This document shows, piece after piece, positions 36,017-49,718 of a DNA stretch of 64,000 bases. The notes beneath the pieces were generated by a model, which was not told the DNA's origin, ran no database searches, and saw only the letters and a list, made by a program, of their open reading frames with translations. Location: assembly GCA_039793685.1 (NCBI GenBank), contig JBDRAL010000124.1, positions 1 to 64,000 of the forward strand, given 5' to 3'. Positions within the stretch are counted from its first letter, which is position 1, and each line of letters starts with the position of its first letter. The DNA comes from JAAFHI01 sp039793685 (lineage in GTDB: Bacteria > Acidobacteriota > Blastocatellia > Chloracidobacteriales > Chloracidobacteriaceae). The position numbers and the translations under genes are program-made.

Positions 36017-37648
36017 ATGGTCGGATTCACCGGATGGGACTGGGCGGTACTGATGCTGTTTTTTGCGGGGCTGGCCGGCATCATCGTCTGGGTGCTCAAA
36101 CAAAAAGAAGAGGACACGGCCGACTACTTCCTGGCCGGGCGCGACGCCGGCTGGGTAGCCGTGGGCGCCTCCATCTTCGCTTCCAACATCGGCTCCGAGC
36201 ACCTCGTGGGGCTGGCCGGGGCCGGTTACGAGAGCGGCATGGCGATGGCCCACTGGGAGATGCATGCCTGGCTCATTCTGGTCCTGGGATGGGTCTTCGT
36301 TCCTTTTTATGCCCGCAGCCGCGTCTTCACAATGCCCGAGTTTCTGGAACGGCGCTATAGCCCCTCGGCGCGCACGTTCCTGTCGCTGATCTCGCTGGTG
36401 AGCTACGTGCTCACCAAGGTGGCTGTAACCGTGTACGCAGGCGGCGTGGTCTTCAAGACGGTGCTCGGCATTGACCAGTGGATGGGGATCGATTTTTTCT
36501 GGATCAGCGCGATCGGTCTGGTGGCGGTCACGGGCCTGTTCACGGTGCTGGGCGGCATGAAAGCGGTGCTCTACACCTCGATCCTTCAGGCCCCCGTGCT
36601 CATCATCGGCTCGATCGTGATCCTGTTCATGGGCCTTTCGGCCGTGGGCGGCTGGAGTGAAGTGGAACGGATTTGCGGCCCCAACATGAAGCTCATCCGG
36701 CCGGCCAGCGACCCGATGTTCCCCTGGACCGGCGTGCTGCTCGGATCGGCTCTCATCGGCTTCTGGTACTGGTGCACGGATCAATACATCGTGCAGCGGA
36801 CGCTTTCGGCCCGCAGCCAGAAGGAAGCCCGGCGCGGGGCGATCTTCGCCGCCTACATGAAGTTACTCCCCGTGTTCATCTTCCTGGTCCCCGGCATGAT
36901 CGCCTACGCCCTCAAACAGAAGGGACTGCTCCAAATCGAGAGCGCCGACCAGGCGTTCCCTACGCTGGTGGCGACGCTGTTGCCCGCGGGGCTCAAAGGC
37001 CTCGTGGTCGGAGGACTCGTCGCCGCCTTGATGAGCTCCCTGGCCTCCCTATTTAATTCCTCGGCCACGTTGTTCACGGTGGACTTCTACAAGAAGTTCC
37101 GGCCGCAATCGAGCGAACGGCACCTGGTGTTCGTGGGCCGCGCGGCCACCGCCACGGTAGTGGGCCTCGGCGTGGTGTGGATCCCGCTGATGAAGTCGGT
37201 CGCCGATGTGCTCTACGAATACCTTCAGATGGTGCAGTCGCTCATCGGGCCTAGCATCGCCGCCGTCTTCCTGGTGGGGATCCTTTCCAAGCGGGTCGGG
37301 GGGGCGGCAGGCACGGCCGGCCTGGTCGTGGGCTTCTGCCTGGGGATGTTCCGGCTCGTGCTCGATGTCTTCCGCGACCGGCTGACGCCGGGCGGCATCC
37401 TCTGGCGCATCGAGACCATCAACTGGCTGCACTACTGCATCCTCCTGTTCGTGATCACCATCCTGGTGATGGCGGTGGCCAACCGCTTCGGCTCCCCGCC
37501 GGATGAGGAGCGGATCCGCGGGCTGACCCTCGGCTCGGCCACGCCGGAGCAAAAGGCGGAAACCCGCGCGAGCTGGAATCACTGGGACGTGATTCACACG
37601 GTGATCATCGTGAGCGTGATTGTGGCGTTCTACATCCGTTTCTGGTAA
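36017..37648 (+). CDS. Sodium:solute symporter (SSS/SGLT-like)
   Basis: 543 residues with about 13-14 transmembrane helices. Family features are DYFLAGRDAGWVAVGASIFASNIGSEHLVGLAGAGY near the N terminus, GGMKAVLYTS, and the Na+-site region AALMSSLASLFNSSATLFTVDFYKKF. It resembles vSGLT-type sugar/Na+ symporters more than proline or pantothenate carriers. ATG 36017 with AAGGA upstream was chosen; the upstream GTG is unlikely. Genomic neighbours (xylB, aldose epimerase) support sugar uptake. Confidence 0.9.
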   Translation: MVGFTGWDWAVLMLFFAGLAGIIVWVLKQKEEDTADYFLAGRDAGWVAVGASIFASNIGSEHLVGLAGAGYESGMAMAHWEMHAWLILVLGWVFVPFYARSRVFTMPEFLERRYSPSARTFLSLISLVSYVLTKVAVTVYAGGVVFKTVLGIDQWMGIDFFWISAIGLVAVTGLFTVLGGMKAVLYTSILQAPVLIIGSIVILFMGLSAVGGWSEVERICGPNMKLIRPASDPMFPWTGVLLGSALIGFWYWCTDQYIVQRTLSARSQKEARRGAIFAAYMKLLPVFIFLVPGMIAYALKQKGLLQIESADQAFPTLVATLLPAGLKGLVVGGLVAALMSSLASLFNSSATLFTVDFYKKFRPQSSERHLVFVGRAATATVVGLGVVWIPLMKSVADVLYEYLQMVQSLIGPSIAAVFLVGILSKRVGGAAGTAGLVVGFCLGMFRLVLDVFRDRLTPGGILWRIETINWLHYCILLFVITILVMAVANRFGSPPDEERIRGLTLGSATPEQKAETRASWNHWDVIHTVIIVSVIVAFYIRFW

Positions 37649-37681
37649 GCTGCGCGCGAGCAACTGCGGAGGTTCACGGCC

Positions 37682-38470
37682 ATGAAACGCCTGTTTGTGT
37701 CCGCCGCCGCCCTGAGCGCCGCCCTCGCGGCGCCGGTGGCGGGCCAGATCACTCTGGACAACGGCAAGGTCAAGTTGTTCATTCCCTACCGCGACTACTC
37801 GCAGGAGGAAAACCAGCGCATCCTGAAAATGTTTGACGGGCTTCGGGTGGCCGATGTCTCCGACGGCATGGACGTGGTCGGTCTGGCCGACGTGGGCATC
37901 GTGGATCCGGAGATCAAGGCGCTGTGGCGCGACACGGAAAACTTCACCCACCGGATCATCGGCATCGCCGTCACCGCACGCTACGTGCCCACCAACAAGC
38001 GGGAGCCGAAAATGGATCCTGCCACGATCAGCCGCTGGTACCGCGACCTCACCTCGGAAGCCTTTCAGGACGTGCTGTTCCCGGGCTCCGTGCTGGTGAT
38101 CGACGCCACCGACGACGGCGAGTCGCGCTCCATCGGCTCCACCAACATCCGCAACTGGCAGAAGCGCGGCATGATCGGCGTGGTGACCAGTGGCGGTCTG
38201 GCCGACAGCGACGAGATCATCTACCACCGGGTTCCGGCCTACTACCGGCGCCTGGCCCGCGGCATCCGGCCGGGACGCAACGAACTGGAATCCGTCAACC
38301 GGCCGGTGACCATCGGCGGTGTGCTCGTGCGGCCCGGCGACGTGGTGGTGGCCGACGGCGACGGCGTCGTGGTGGTGCCGCGCGAGCGCGCCGAAGAGGT
38401 CGCGCGAGCCGCGCGCCAGTTCCTCGACAACGTCGGCCTCGAGCGCTGGAAGAAACAGCAGGCTAAGTAG
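37682..38470 (+). CDS. Secreted RraA/HMG-aldolase-like protein
   Basis: 262 residues with a signal peptide (about 1-21, ending APVAGQ), unusual because RraA-family proteins are normally cytoplasmic. The family core is visible: FDGLRVADVSDGMDVVG, FPGSVLVIDATDDGESRSIGS, GMIGVVTSGGLADSDEI and PVTIGGVLVRPGDVVVADGD. In active aldolases an Arg-Asp pair follows the glycine-rich segment; here it reads Ala174-Asp175, so the substrate-binding Arg seems lost. It follows the symporter by 33 bp, ribosome site GGAGG. Function uncertain. Confidence 0.85.
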   Translation: MKRLFVSAAALSAALAAPVAGQITLDNGKVKLFIPYRDYSQEENQRILKMFDGLRVADVSDGMDVVGLADVGIVDPEIKALWRDTENFTHRIIGIAVTARYVPTNKREPKMDPATISRWYRDLTSEAFQDVLFPGSVLVIDATDDGESRSIGSTNIRNWQKRGMIGVVTSGGLADSDEIIYHRVPAYYRRLARGIRPGRNELESVNRPVTIGGVLVRPGDVVVADGDGVVVVPRERAEEVARAARQFLDNVGLERWKKQQAK

Positions 38471-38472
38471 CC

Positions 38473-39603
38473 TCAGCGCGCCCCGAATTCGTACACGGTC
38501 GTGGACCGGTACGTCTGTCCGGGCCGCAACACCGTGGAGGGGAACTGCGGCTTGTTCGGCGAGTCCGGAAAGTGCTGCGTCTCCAGGCACAAGCCCGACC
38601 GGTGCCCATAAACCCGGCCGCCTTTGCCTCGCAAAGTGCCGTCCAGAAAATTCCCGGAATAAAACTGAATCCCCGGCTCGGTGGTCAGCACGCGCAGCAC
38701 GCGGCCCGTCTTCGGTTCCCAGACCTCGGCAGCCTCGCGCAGCGTGCCCACTTCCCCTCGCACCACGAAATTGTGGTCATAGCCGCGCCCGAAGCGGAGC
38801 TGTTCGTCCTCCTGGTTGATCCGCGCGCCGATGGCTGTGGGCGTGGTGAAGTCGAACGGCGTCCCGCGGACCGGCCGCAGCTCTCCGGTGGGAATCAGCC
38901 CCCGATCCACGGGAGTGAACTGGTCCGCGTTGAGTCGCAGCACGTGCCCCAAGATGTCCCCCTCGCCCGCCAGGTTGAAGTAACTGTGGTTGGTGAGGTT
39001 CACCACCGTGGGCCTGTCGGTGGTGGCGGTGTATTCGATGCGCAACTGATTGTCCTCGTTGAGGGTGTAGACGACGTTGACATCCAGGTTGCCCGGGTAA
39101 CCTTCTTCGCCGTCCGCGCTGCGGTAGTGCAGCGCCAGGTGCTGGCCGGCCGCATCCGCGTACTCGCGGGCGTGCCAGACCACCTTGTCAAAACCCTTGA
39201 CGCCGCCGTGGAGGTGGTTGTCGCCGTCGTTTTGGGCAAGCCGGTACTCCACGCCGTCCAGCGAGAAGCGGCCCTTGCCAATGCGGTTGCCGTAGCGTCC
39301 GATGATCGCACCGAAGTAGGGATGGCCCTTGAGGTACCCCTCCAGGGTGTCGAAACCCAGCACAATGTCCCCCGCACGGCCTTCACGGTCCGGAACGACG
39401 ATGGAGGTGATGATGCCGCCGTAGTTGGTGATGGCGATCCGCACGCCCTTGGAGTTGCTGAGGGTGTAAAGCTGAACCGCAACGCCGTCCTGAGTCTTGC
39501 CGAATTCTTGCTTCATGATCCTGGTGGCTGTCGTTTCTCGCCGCGCGCATCCCGCCCCCAATACTGCGGCGCAGAGGAGCGCCGGCCAGCTTGCCGCGCG
39601 CAT
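38473..39603 (-). CDS. Aldose 1-epimerase (mutarotase), lipoprotein form
   Basis: 376 residues. A signal with lipobox LGAGC (Cys near residue 18) suggests attachment to a membrane outside the cytoplasm. The catalytic domain has GGIITSIVVPDREG, the NRIGKGRFSLDG and NDGDNHLHGG segments, with the catalytic His in NHSYFNLAGEG and a Glu in LCLETQHFPDSPN. It would equilibrate anomers of aldoses before uptake by the adjacent symporter; that link is inferred. A GGAGG site supports ATG 39603. Its stop lies 3 bp from that of the RraA-like gene (convergent). Confidence 0.9.
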   Translation of the reverse strand: MRAASWPALLCAAVLGAGCARRETTATRIMKQEFGKTQDGVAVQLYTLSNSKGVRIAITNYGGIITSIVVPDREGRAGDIVLGFDTLEGYLKGHPYFGAIIGRYGNRIGKGRFSLDGVEYRLAQNDGDNHLHGGVKGFDKVVWHAREYADAAGQHLALHYRSADGEEGYPGNLDVNVVYTLNEDNQLRIEYTATTDRPTVVNLTNHSYFNLAGEGDILGHVLRLNADQFTPVDRGLIPTGELRPVRGTPFDFTTPTAIGARINQEDEQLRFGRGYDHNFVVRGEVGTLREAAEVWEPKTGRVLRVLTTEPGIQFYSGNFLDGTLRGKGGRVYGHRSGLCLETQHFPDSPNKPQFPSTVLRPGQTYRSTTVYEFGAR

Positions 39604-39635
39604 GAGGCCTCCTGCAATCGCTTGCAAAGTTACGA

Positions 39636-40559
39636 TCATCCTCTGCGACTCGAGGCGCTGTCAAGCAGGGTCGTCTCCCCGGGTTGGGATTTCAAAATTT
39701 CCAGAAACACCTGCGCGGCGCGGCTGAACTGCTTGCGCTTGCGATGGATAATGCCCAGCGGGCGTACCAGCCCCGGCGCCTCGAGCGGCACCGCAGCCAG
39801 GCGGCCCTGCTCAATGTCGGCCCGCAGCACCGGAGCCGGCAAGATCGCCATGCCGGTGCCAAGCGCCACGGCTTCTTTCATCGTCTGGATGTTGTCGAAG
39901 TGAAAGACCCAGTTGACCTCCACTCCATGCTCCCGCAGGAAGCGCCGGATGTCCCGGCTGATGGGCAGGTCCTGATCGAAGCCGACAAAATCCTGACCGT
40001 CGAGCTCCTCCGGACGCACGCTCTGCCGTCCGGCCCAGGGATGTGACGGCGCCAGCGCCAGCACCATCTGCTCCTGCCGCCACGGTATCACCGTGATCTG
40101 CCGCCCCGGCTCGGGGTAGCTGACCAGTCCCAGATCCGCACGGTCGGCAAGCACGGCTTCGTAGACTTTCTCCGGGCGCAGGTATTCCACCCGCAACTCT
40201 GCGCCCGGAAGCCGCCGCCCAAACTCCTCTTCCAGGCGCGCCATCTCGGAAATGCCCACCGAGTATATCGAGGCGATCCGCACGGTTCCGCCAATGTGCC
40301 CGCGAACCTTCTCAAGCGCCGCCTCGAGCTCCTCATAACGCCGCAGGACGTCGCGGCAAAACTCGTAATAGATCCGCCCTGCCTCCGTCAGCTCCACCGG
40401 GCGCACACTGCGGTTGAGGAGTCGCACCCCCAAGGCCTCTTCGAGCGCTTTCAGGGCCTGGCTGGCGGCCGACTGGCTCACCTCGTTCATTTCGGCAGCG
40501 CGCGTCAGATTGCGTGTCTGCGCTATGTCCCGGAACAGGCGGATGGTTTCGAGATTCAC
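39636..40559 (-). CDS. LysR-family regulator, GltC-like by position
   Basis: 307 residues. N-terminal winged helix-turn-helix (about 1-60: LETIRLFRDIAQTRNLTRAAEMNEVSQSAASQALK), a linker helix and a periplasmic-binding-protein-like effector domain (about 90-290). It begins at GTG and is divergent from gltB with ~110 bp between starts, the arrangement of gltC-gltAB in Bacillus. A 15-bp imperfect palindrome lies 7 bp from its start. Probably controls gltB-gltD and itself; the effector is not evident from sequence. Confidence 0.88.
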   Translation of the reverse strand: MNLETIRLFRDIAQTRNLTRAAEMNEVSQSAASQALKALEEALGVRLLNRSVRPVELTEAGRIYYEFCRDVLRRYEELEAALEKVRGHIGGTVRIASIYSVGISEMARLEEEFGRRLPGAELRVEYLRPEKVYEAVLADRADLGLVSYPEPGRQITVIPWRQEQMVLALAPSHPWAGRQSVRPEELDGQDFVGFDQDLPISRDIRRFLREHGVEVNWVFHFDNIQTMKEAVALGTGMAILPAPVLRADIEQGRLAAVPLEAPGLVRPLGIIHRKRKQFSRAAQVFLEILKSQPGETTLLDSASSRRG

Positions 40560-40565
40560 ATCACG

Positions 40566-40580
40566 ATCATATCATAAGAT
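40566..40580. promoter_or_regulatory. Candidate LysR operator between the regulator and gltB
   Basis: ATCATATCATAAGAT is a 15-bp palindrome with one mismatched pair and fits the T-N11-A pattern of LysR sites; its reverse, ATCTTATGATATGAT, resembles the Bacillus GltC box in size and ends. It lies 32 bp upstream of the gltB -35 box. A wider dyad ATCAC/GTGAT (40560-40564, 40584-40588) brackets it. Confidence 0.5.
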
Positions 40581-40611
40581 CTAGTGATTGAAGACGGCAT
40601 TCAGATTTTTG

Positions 40612-40641
40612 TTGACTAATGCTAGCCTGCCGCCGTATACT
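40612..40641 (+). promoter_or_regulatory. Promoter of gltB
   Basis: TTGACT (40612-40617), an 18-bp spacer and TATACT (40636-40641). Transcription would begin near 40648, which rules out the TTG at 40641 as start codon and favours ATG 40671, giving a ~23-nt leader without an obvious ribosome-binding site. Confidence 0.65.
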
Positions 40642-40670
40642 TGGAGAAACACCTGTTCTTCACACCCAAC

Positions 40671-45239
<4,569 letters not shown>

Positions 45240-45257
45240 TCTGCGAAGCAATCCGTC

Positions 45258-46697
45258 ATGGGCAAGATCACAGGATTCAAAGAATACGCGCGGGAGACGC
45301 CTCAACGGCGCCCCGTGGCTGAGCGGGTCAACGACTGGTTTGAAGTTTACCTGGAGTTTCCCGACGACAAGGCCCGCATCCAGGGAGCGCGTTGCATGGA
45401 CTGCGGCGTGCCCTTTTGCCACACCGGCTGCCCGCTCAACAATATCATTCCGGACTGGAACGATCTGGTCTGGCGCGACCGGTGGCGCGAAGCGATCCGG
45501 ATGCTGCACGCCACCAACAATTTCCCCGAGTTCACCGGACGAATCTGTCCGGCCCCGTGCGAAGCGGCGTGCGTGCTCGGCATCAACGAGCCGCCGGTAA
45601 CGATCAAGGCCATTGAACGGGCGATCATCGACCGCGCCTGGAAGGAAGGCTGGATCCGCCCGGAACCGCCACAGGTGCGCACGGGAAAGCGCGTGGCGAT
45701 CATCGGCTCCGGACCCGCCGGCCTGGCGGCGGCGCAGCAGTTGAACCGCGCCGGCCACTGGGTGACGGTCTTTGAGAAGGCGGACCGCATCGGCGGCCTG
45801 CTGCGCTACGGGATCCCCGACTTCAAGATGGAGAAGCATCACATCGACCGGCGCCTGGAGCAGCTCGAGGCCGAAGGCGTACAGTTTGTGACGCGGGCGC
45901 ATGTCGGGCGTAACGTGCCCGTCGAGGATCTCCGCAAAGAGTTTGACGCGATCCTGATCGCCGTGGGCGCCGAGCAGCCCCGGGATCTCCGCGTGCCCGG
46001 GCGCGAGCTCGCGGGCATCCACTTCGCCATGGACTTTCTGCCCCAGCAGAACAAGCGCAATGCCGGCGACACGGACCTCGCTGCGGATTCGACACGGCGC
46101 CCGGAGCCGATCCTCGCCACAGGCAAGCGCGTGGTGATCATCGGCGGCGGCGACACCGGGGCCGATTGCCTGGGCACTTGCCACCGCCAGAAGGCGCTCT
46201 CCGTGCACCAGTTCGAAATTCTGCCCCGGCCGCCGGAAGAACGCTCGCCGGCAACCCCCTGGCCCTTGTGGCCCATGCAGTTGCGCTCGGAAAGCTCCCA
46301 CGAAGAAGGTGGGATTCGCGAGTGGTCCGTCTCGACCATCGGATTCTCGGGCGACGACAGCGGGCACGTCAGAAAGCTCCACGCCGTGCGGGTGGGGCCG
46401 CCGCCGAACTTCGAGCCGATCCCGGGCACCGAGTTCAGCATGGACGTGGACTTGGTGTTGCTGGCGATGGGGTTCCTGGGGCCGGTACGACGGGATGTGC
46501 TGGAGCCCCTGGGCGTGGAGCTGGACCCGCGCGGCAACGTCAAGACCGACGAGAATTACATGTCCTCCGTACCCGGGGTCTTTGCGGCGGGCGACGCGCG
46601 TCGCGGCCAGTCCCTGGTAGTCTGGGCGATTTCCGAGGGCCGCCAGGCGGCGCGGGGCATTGACCGCTGGCTGATGGGAGAGACGAAGCTCCCATAG
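45258..46697 (+). CDS. gltD: Glutamate synthase small subunit
   Basis: 479-residue beta subunit that passes electrons from NADPH through FAD and 4Fe-4S clusters to GltB. N-terminal cysteines Cys46, Cys49, Cys54, Cys58 and then Cys97, Cys101, Cys105 form the cluster domain. FAD motif GSGPAGLAAAQ (150-160), a second dinucleotide motif IIGGGDTGADC in the middle, and the C-terminal VPGVFAAGDARRGQSLVVWAI segment are intact. Operon with gltB, probably under the divergent LysR regulator. Confidence 0.97.
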   Translation: MGKITGFKEYARETPQRRPVAERVNDWFEVYLEFPDDKARIQGARCMDCGVPFCHTGCPLNNIIPDWNDLVWRDRWREAIRMLHATNNFPEFTGRICPAPCEAACVLGINEPPVTIKAIERAIIDRAWKEGWIRPEPPQVRTGKRVAIIGSGPAGLAAAQQLNRAGHWVTVFEKADRIGGLLRYGIPDFKMEKHHIDRRLEQLEAEGVQFVTRAHVGRNVPVEDLRKEFDAILIAVGAEQPRDLRVPGRELAGIHFAMDFLPQQNKRNAGDTDLAADSTRRPEPILATGKRVVIIGGGDTGADCLGTCHRQKALSVHQFEILPRPPEERSPATPWPLWPMQLRSESSHEEGGIREWSVSTIGFSGDDSGHVRKLHAVRVGPPPNFEPIPGTEFSMDVDLVLLAMGFLGPVRRDVLEPLGVELDPRGNVKTDENYMSSVPGVFAAGDARRGQSLVVWAISEGRQAARGIDRWLMGETKLP

Positions 46698-46747
46698 CCG
46701 GCCGCTCCGCCGCCGGAACCGCGCTCCACTGTGCCGCCTCCGGGCAC

Positions 46748-48214
46748 TCAATGGATTCCCAGCCACGCCGCCAGCCTGGGCCATTGCTCGTGGAAGGCGA
46801 TGGCCGAAATGCCGAAATAGAAGACCGCGCACGTCAGGAGTCCGGCCCGCAGCAGTCGGCCCGGGCGCAGGGCCGGCGGAAGCAGGACAAGGTTGACGTA
46901 CAGGGTATGCAGCGCCGAGAAGCCCAGAGCGAAATTCATCATGACGCCGCTGGCGATGGCGAGCGCCAGCGGGTTCGGGGTCAGTCGCAAGGCGATGAGT
47001 CCCCAAACGCCGTAGGCGGCCAGGATCGCGTAGTAAACGTACTTGACCTTGTGCTCTTCCAGGCGGCGCAGGCGGCGCGCGCCGGTCCAGAGCACGTCGG
47101 TCCAGCGGCGACAGATGTTGTCGAGCTGGCTGACCTGCGTCGGCGCCATGACCAGAAAGCCGCAAAGCAACGTCAGAAACCATAACCACCGGCCGTGGCG
47201 CGCGGCGATGGCCTCAGCCGTCATGGCAGCCGCCGCGTGGCCTTGGATATCCGTTACCCCGCGGAGGAACTCGTAGGAGAACATCGCCGGCAACGCCATG
47301 CCCAGCACACAACCCGGAGCCCATAACGCCATCTGGTCGCGCAGGATGTGTCGCAGCCAGCCCCGCCATCGGCGCAGATTCTCCCCGCTAAGTTCAAAAA
47401 CCTTGCCGGTGTGCGACAACTTGATCGTGCGGCCGCCCACCAGGCTCGGCAGCGCCCCGACCTGCGGCCCCATTCCCCAGCCTTTGTCGCGGGCATAGTT
47501 GGAAAAGGCGCTGTTGGTGAGGCCGCCGGCGCCCGCCACCGCGGCGAAAGCCGCCAGCGTCGCCCAACTGAATTCGCCTGCCGGCAGCGCACCAAAACGG
47601 AAAAGCCCCGAGCCGATCTCCCACCAGGTCTCCCGGCTCACCCACACCAGCGTCACGAAGCTGAGGAAACCGAGCACCAGGATGAGCTTCGCCACCATGA
47701 CCTTCTCGATGGCGTTGTAAATCTTGCCGCCGAAGATCAAAGGAAGGAACGCGGAAAGGAAGATGGCGTAACCGAGATCGCGCACCAGGGCGTCCTCGGC
47801 GGCGGTAGGCAGCCGGCCGAGGATCACAGCGGCAAGCGGTACGGCGGCGTTGGAAGACAGGTACGGCCACAGCCCTCCCAGGTCATTGACGATGTAGACG
47901 GCGGTCCAAAAGCGCGGGCCGGGAGGAGTGCGGAAGTAGCCGACGAAGATCGGCTCGCCGCACCAAAGCGTATAGCGCATCACCGAGAGGTTGTAGAAGA
48001 CCTGCATCAGGATCGAGAGACTGGCCAGCCACATTATCGTGCCGCCGTACTGGGCCGTCACCACAGGACCGAACAGCCACTCGCCTCCGCCAATGTTGGA
48101 TCCGACCATCACGATGCCGGGACCGATGAGCATGGTCCAATGCCGCAGGCGGAAGACAGGAGGCTCCGGCAGTTCGGCCCGGTCCCAGGGGGGCAAGTAG
48201 CGGGGAGCGGCCAT
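46748..48214 (-). CDS. Nramp-related membrane transporter lacking canonical metal motif
   Basis: 488 residues, about 11-12 transmembrane helices of the APC/LeuT fold. The first helix reads GPGIVMVGSNIGGGEWLFGP, where classical Nramp has Asp-Pro-Gly-Asn metal ligands; here a GSNIGGGEW motif occurs instead, and a Met-Pro-His sixth-helix motif is not seen. Such Nramp-related proteins are frequent in Acidobacteriota and Planctomycetota and their substrates are unknown. ATG 48214 is preferred over GTG 48217. Its start is divergent from the NCS1-like gene. Confidence 0.83.
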   Translation of the reverse strand: MAAPRYLPPWDRAELPEPPVFRLRHWTMLIGPGIVMVGSNIGGGEWLFGPVVTAQYGGTIMWLASLSILMQVFYNLSVMRYTLWCGEPIFVGYFRTPPGPRFWTAVYIVNDLGGLWPYLSSNAAVPLAAVILGRLPTAAEDALVRDLGYAIFLSAFLPLIFGGKIYNAIEKVMVAKLILVLGFLSFVTLVWVSRETWWEIGSGLFRFGALPAGEFSWATLAAFAAVAGAGGLTNSAFSNYARDKGWGMGPQVGALPSLVGGRTIKLSHTGKVFELSGENLRRWRGWLRHILRDQMALWAPGCVLGMALPAMFSYEFLRGVTDIQGHAAAAMTAEAIAARHGRWLWFLTLLCGFLVMAPTQVSQLDNICRRWTDVLWTGARRLRRLEEHKVKYVYYAILAAYGVWGLIALRLTPNPLALAIASGVMMNFALGFSALHTLYVNLVLLPPALRPGRLLRAGLLTCAVFYFGISAIAFHEQWPRLAAWLGIH

Positions 48215-48338
48215 CACGGCAAGGGTAACAGAGGCGCTCTGCGGGGTGTCACGGAAGGGAGTGCACCGAAACGGCGCCGGCGCAGTTCGCGGCCGTAGTA
48301 TACTGAGGCGCCCGGGCGCGATGTCGAAAGGAGCCGGT

Positions 48339-49655
48339 ATGCTGCCCGACTATATCGCGAAAACCGTGCCGAATCCTGTCTCCAAACGGGCGCCCTGGTA
48401 CGTCAACACGGCGCCGAGTTATGCCGGCGTCTTCCTCTGGGTGGTCTTCTACATGAAGCTTGCCGAGGGCACCGTGAACCGCGCCGGTCTCGGGCTGTGC
48501 CTGATCGCTCTGGCCGTGGCCGGCCTCATCAGCTACGGGATGTTTTATCGCGTCCCGGCCATGTTGGGCATGCAGACCGGTTACCCGCTGTACGTGGTTG
48601 GCAGTTCGACATTCGGGACCCGCGGCGGCTACCTGATGCCGGGTCTGTTGATGGGCCTGCTGCAGATCGGATGGTTTTCCGTGAACACGTTTGTGTCGGC
48701 GGATTTCATTCTCAAGGGCCTGAAAGCAGACGCCGGCCCGGCCACACTGCCGTTCGCCCTCACCGCGGGGCTCTGGGCCTACGCGATGGCCTACGTCGGT
48801 GTCAAGGGAATTCAATACGTGGCGCGGTTCGCACTCTATCTGAACCTGATTCCGCTCCTCATGATCCTGTTCGTGTTCTTTCGCACGGCAGGAGGCCTGG
48901 AAAAACACGTGGTGACGGATCCGGCGCCCTACGTGGGATTCACCCTGCTGGTCCACGCGGTGGTCGGTTTCTTCGCCACGGCGGGGGCGGCCGGCGCCGA
49001 CTTCGGCATGAACAGCCGCAACGAACGCGACGTGGAGCTGGGCGGTAAAGTCGGCATCGCGCTGGCGATCCTCGTGGCGGGGGGACTGCCCCTGTTGTCG
49101 GTGGCGGGAGCCAGGGCGCTATTCGGGGTTCAGGGCTATACATACGACGCCGTGATTGCCAGCATCGGCGGGCTTGTGGCCACCGGGATGTTTTTCCTGT
49201 TCGCCATCGCCTCGGTGCCGCCGGCGTGCTTTTGTGCGTTCATTGCCGGAAACAGTTTTGCCACGATGATTCCCGGCGTGCCCCGTTTGACCTCGACGAT
49301 GATCGGAGCCACCGTGGCGCTGATTCTGGCCGTCACAGGCGCGGCTGCGGACCTGATCGGATTGTTCACCATCGTAGGCGCCTCCTTTGGCCCGATCTGC
49401 GGAGCGATGGCGGCCGATTTCCTGCTATCGGGGCGCCGGTGGGCGGGACCGCGGGAGGGAGTCAACCTCGCCGGTTACGGAGCTTGGGCCGTAGGTTTCC
49501 TGATCGGCATCTTGCCGTTCCTCCCGCTGGCCGAGACGACAAAAACCTACCTCCAGCCGGCCTCGGTCTACAGCTACGTGGCCGGGTTCGTTGTTTACTG
49601 GATTCTGGCCAAAGCCGGCCTCGAGCCCAGGGTCGTGCCCGTCCGTCCGGCCTGA
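48339..49655 (+). CDS. NCS1-like (cytosine/purine permease-type) transporter
   Basis: 438 residues, about 12 transmembrane helices. Early GMQTGYPLYVVGSSTFGTRGG and the repeated Gly/Ala-rich helices with ATAGAAGADFGMNSRNERDVELGG match the nucleobase:cation symporter-1 group (CodB-like). ATG 48339 is selected because AAGGAG lies 6 nt upstream; an ATG 18 nt earlier is in frame. Substrate could be a nucleobase, hydantoin or a vitamin; no linked catabolic genes clarify this. Divergent from the Nramp-like gene. Confidence 0.85.
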   Translation: MLPDYIAKTVPNPVSKRAPWYVNTAPSYAGVFLWVVFYMKLAEGTVNRAGLGLCLIALAVAGLISYGMFYRVPAMLGMQTGYPLYVVGSSTFGTRGGYLMPGLLMGLLQIGWFSVNTFVSADFILKGLKADAGPATLPFALTAGLWAYAMAYVGVKGIQYVARFALYLNLIPLLMILFVFFRTAGGLEKHVVTDPAPYVGFTLLVHAVVGFFATAGAAGADFGMNSRNERDVELGGKVGIALAILVAGGLPLLSVAGARALFGVQGYTYDAVIASIGGLVATGMFFLFAIASVPPACFCAFIAGNSFATMIPGVPRLTSTMIGATVALILAVTGAAADLIGLFTIVGASFGPICGAMAADFLLSGRRWAGPREGVNLAGYGAWAVGFLIGILPFLPLAETTKTYLQPASVYSYVAGFVVYWILAKAGLEPRVVPVRPA

Positions 49656-49718
49656 GCCGTAACTCCGTGCGCTCCCGGACCGCAGCGCGATAATGGAACC
49701 AAGCCTCCGGGGGCTGCC

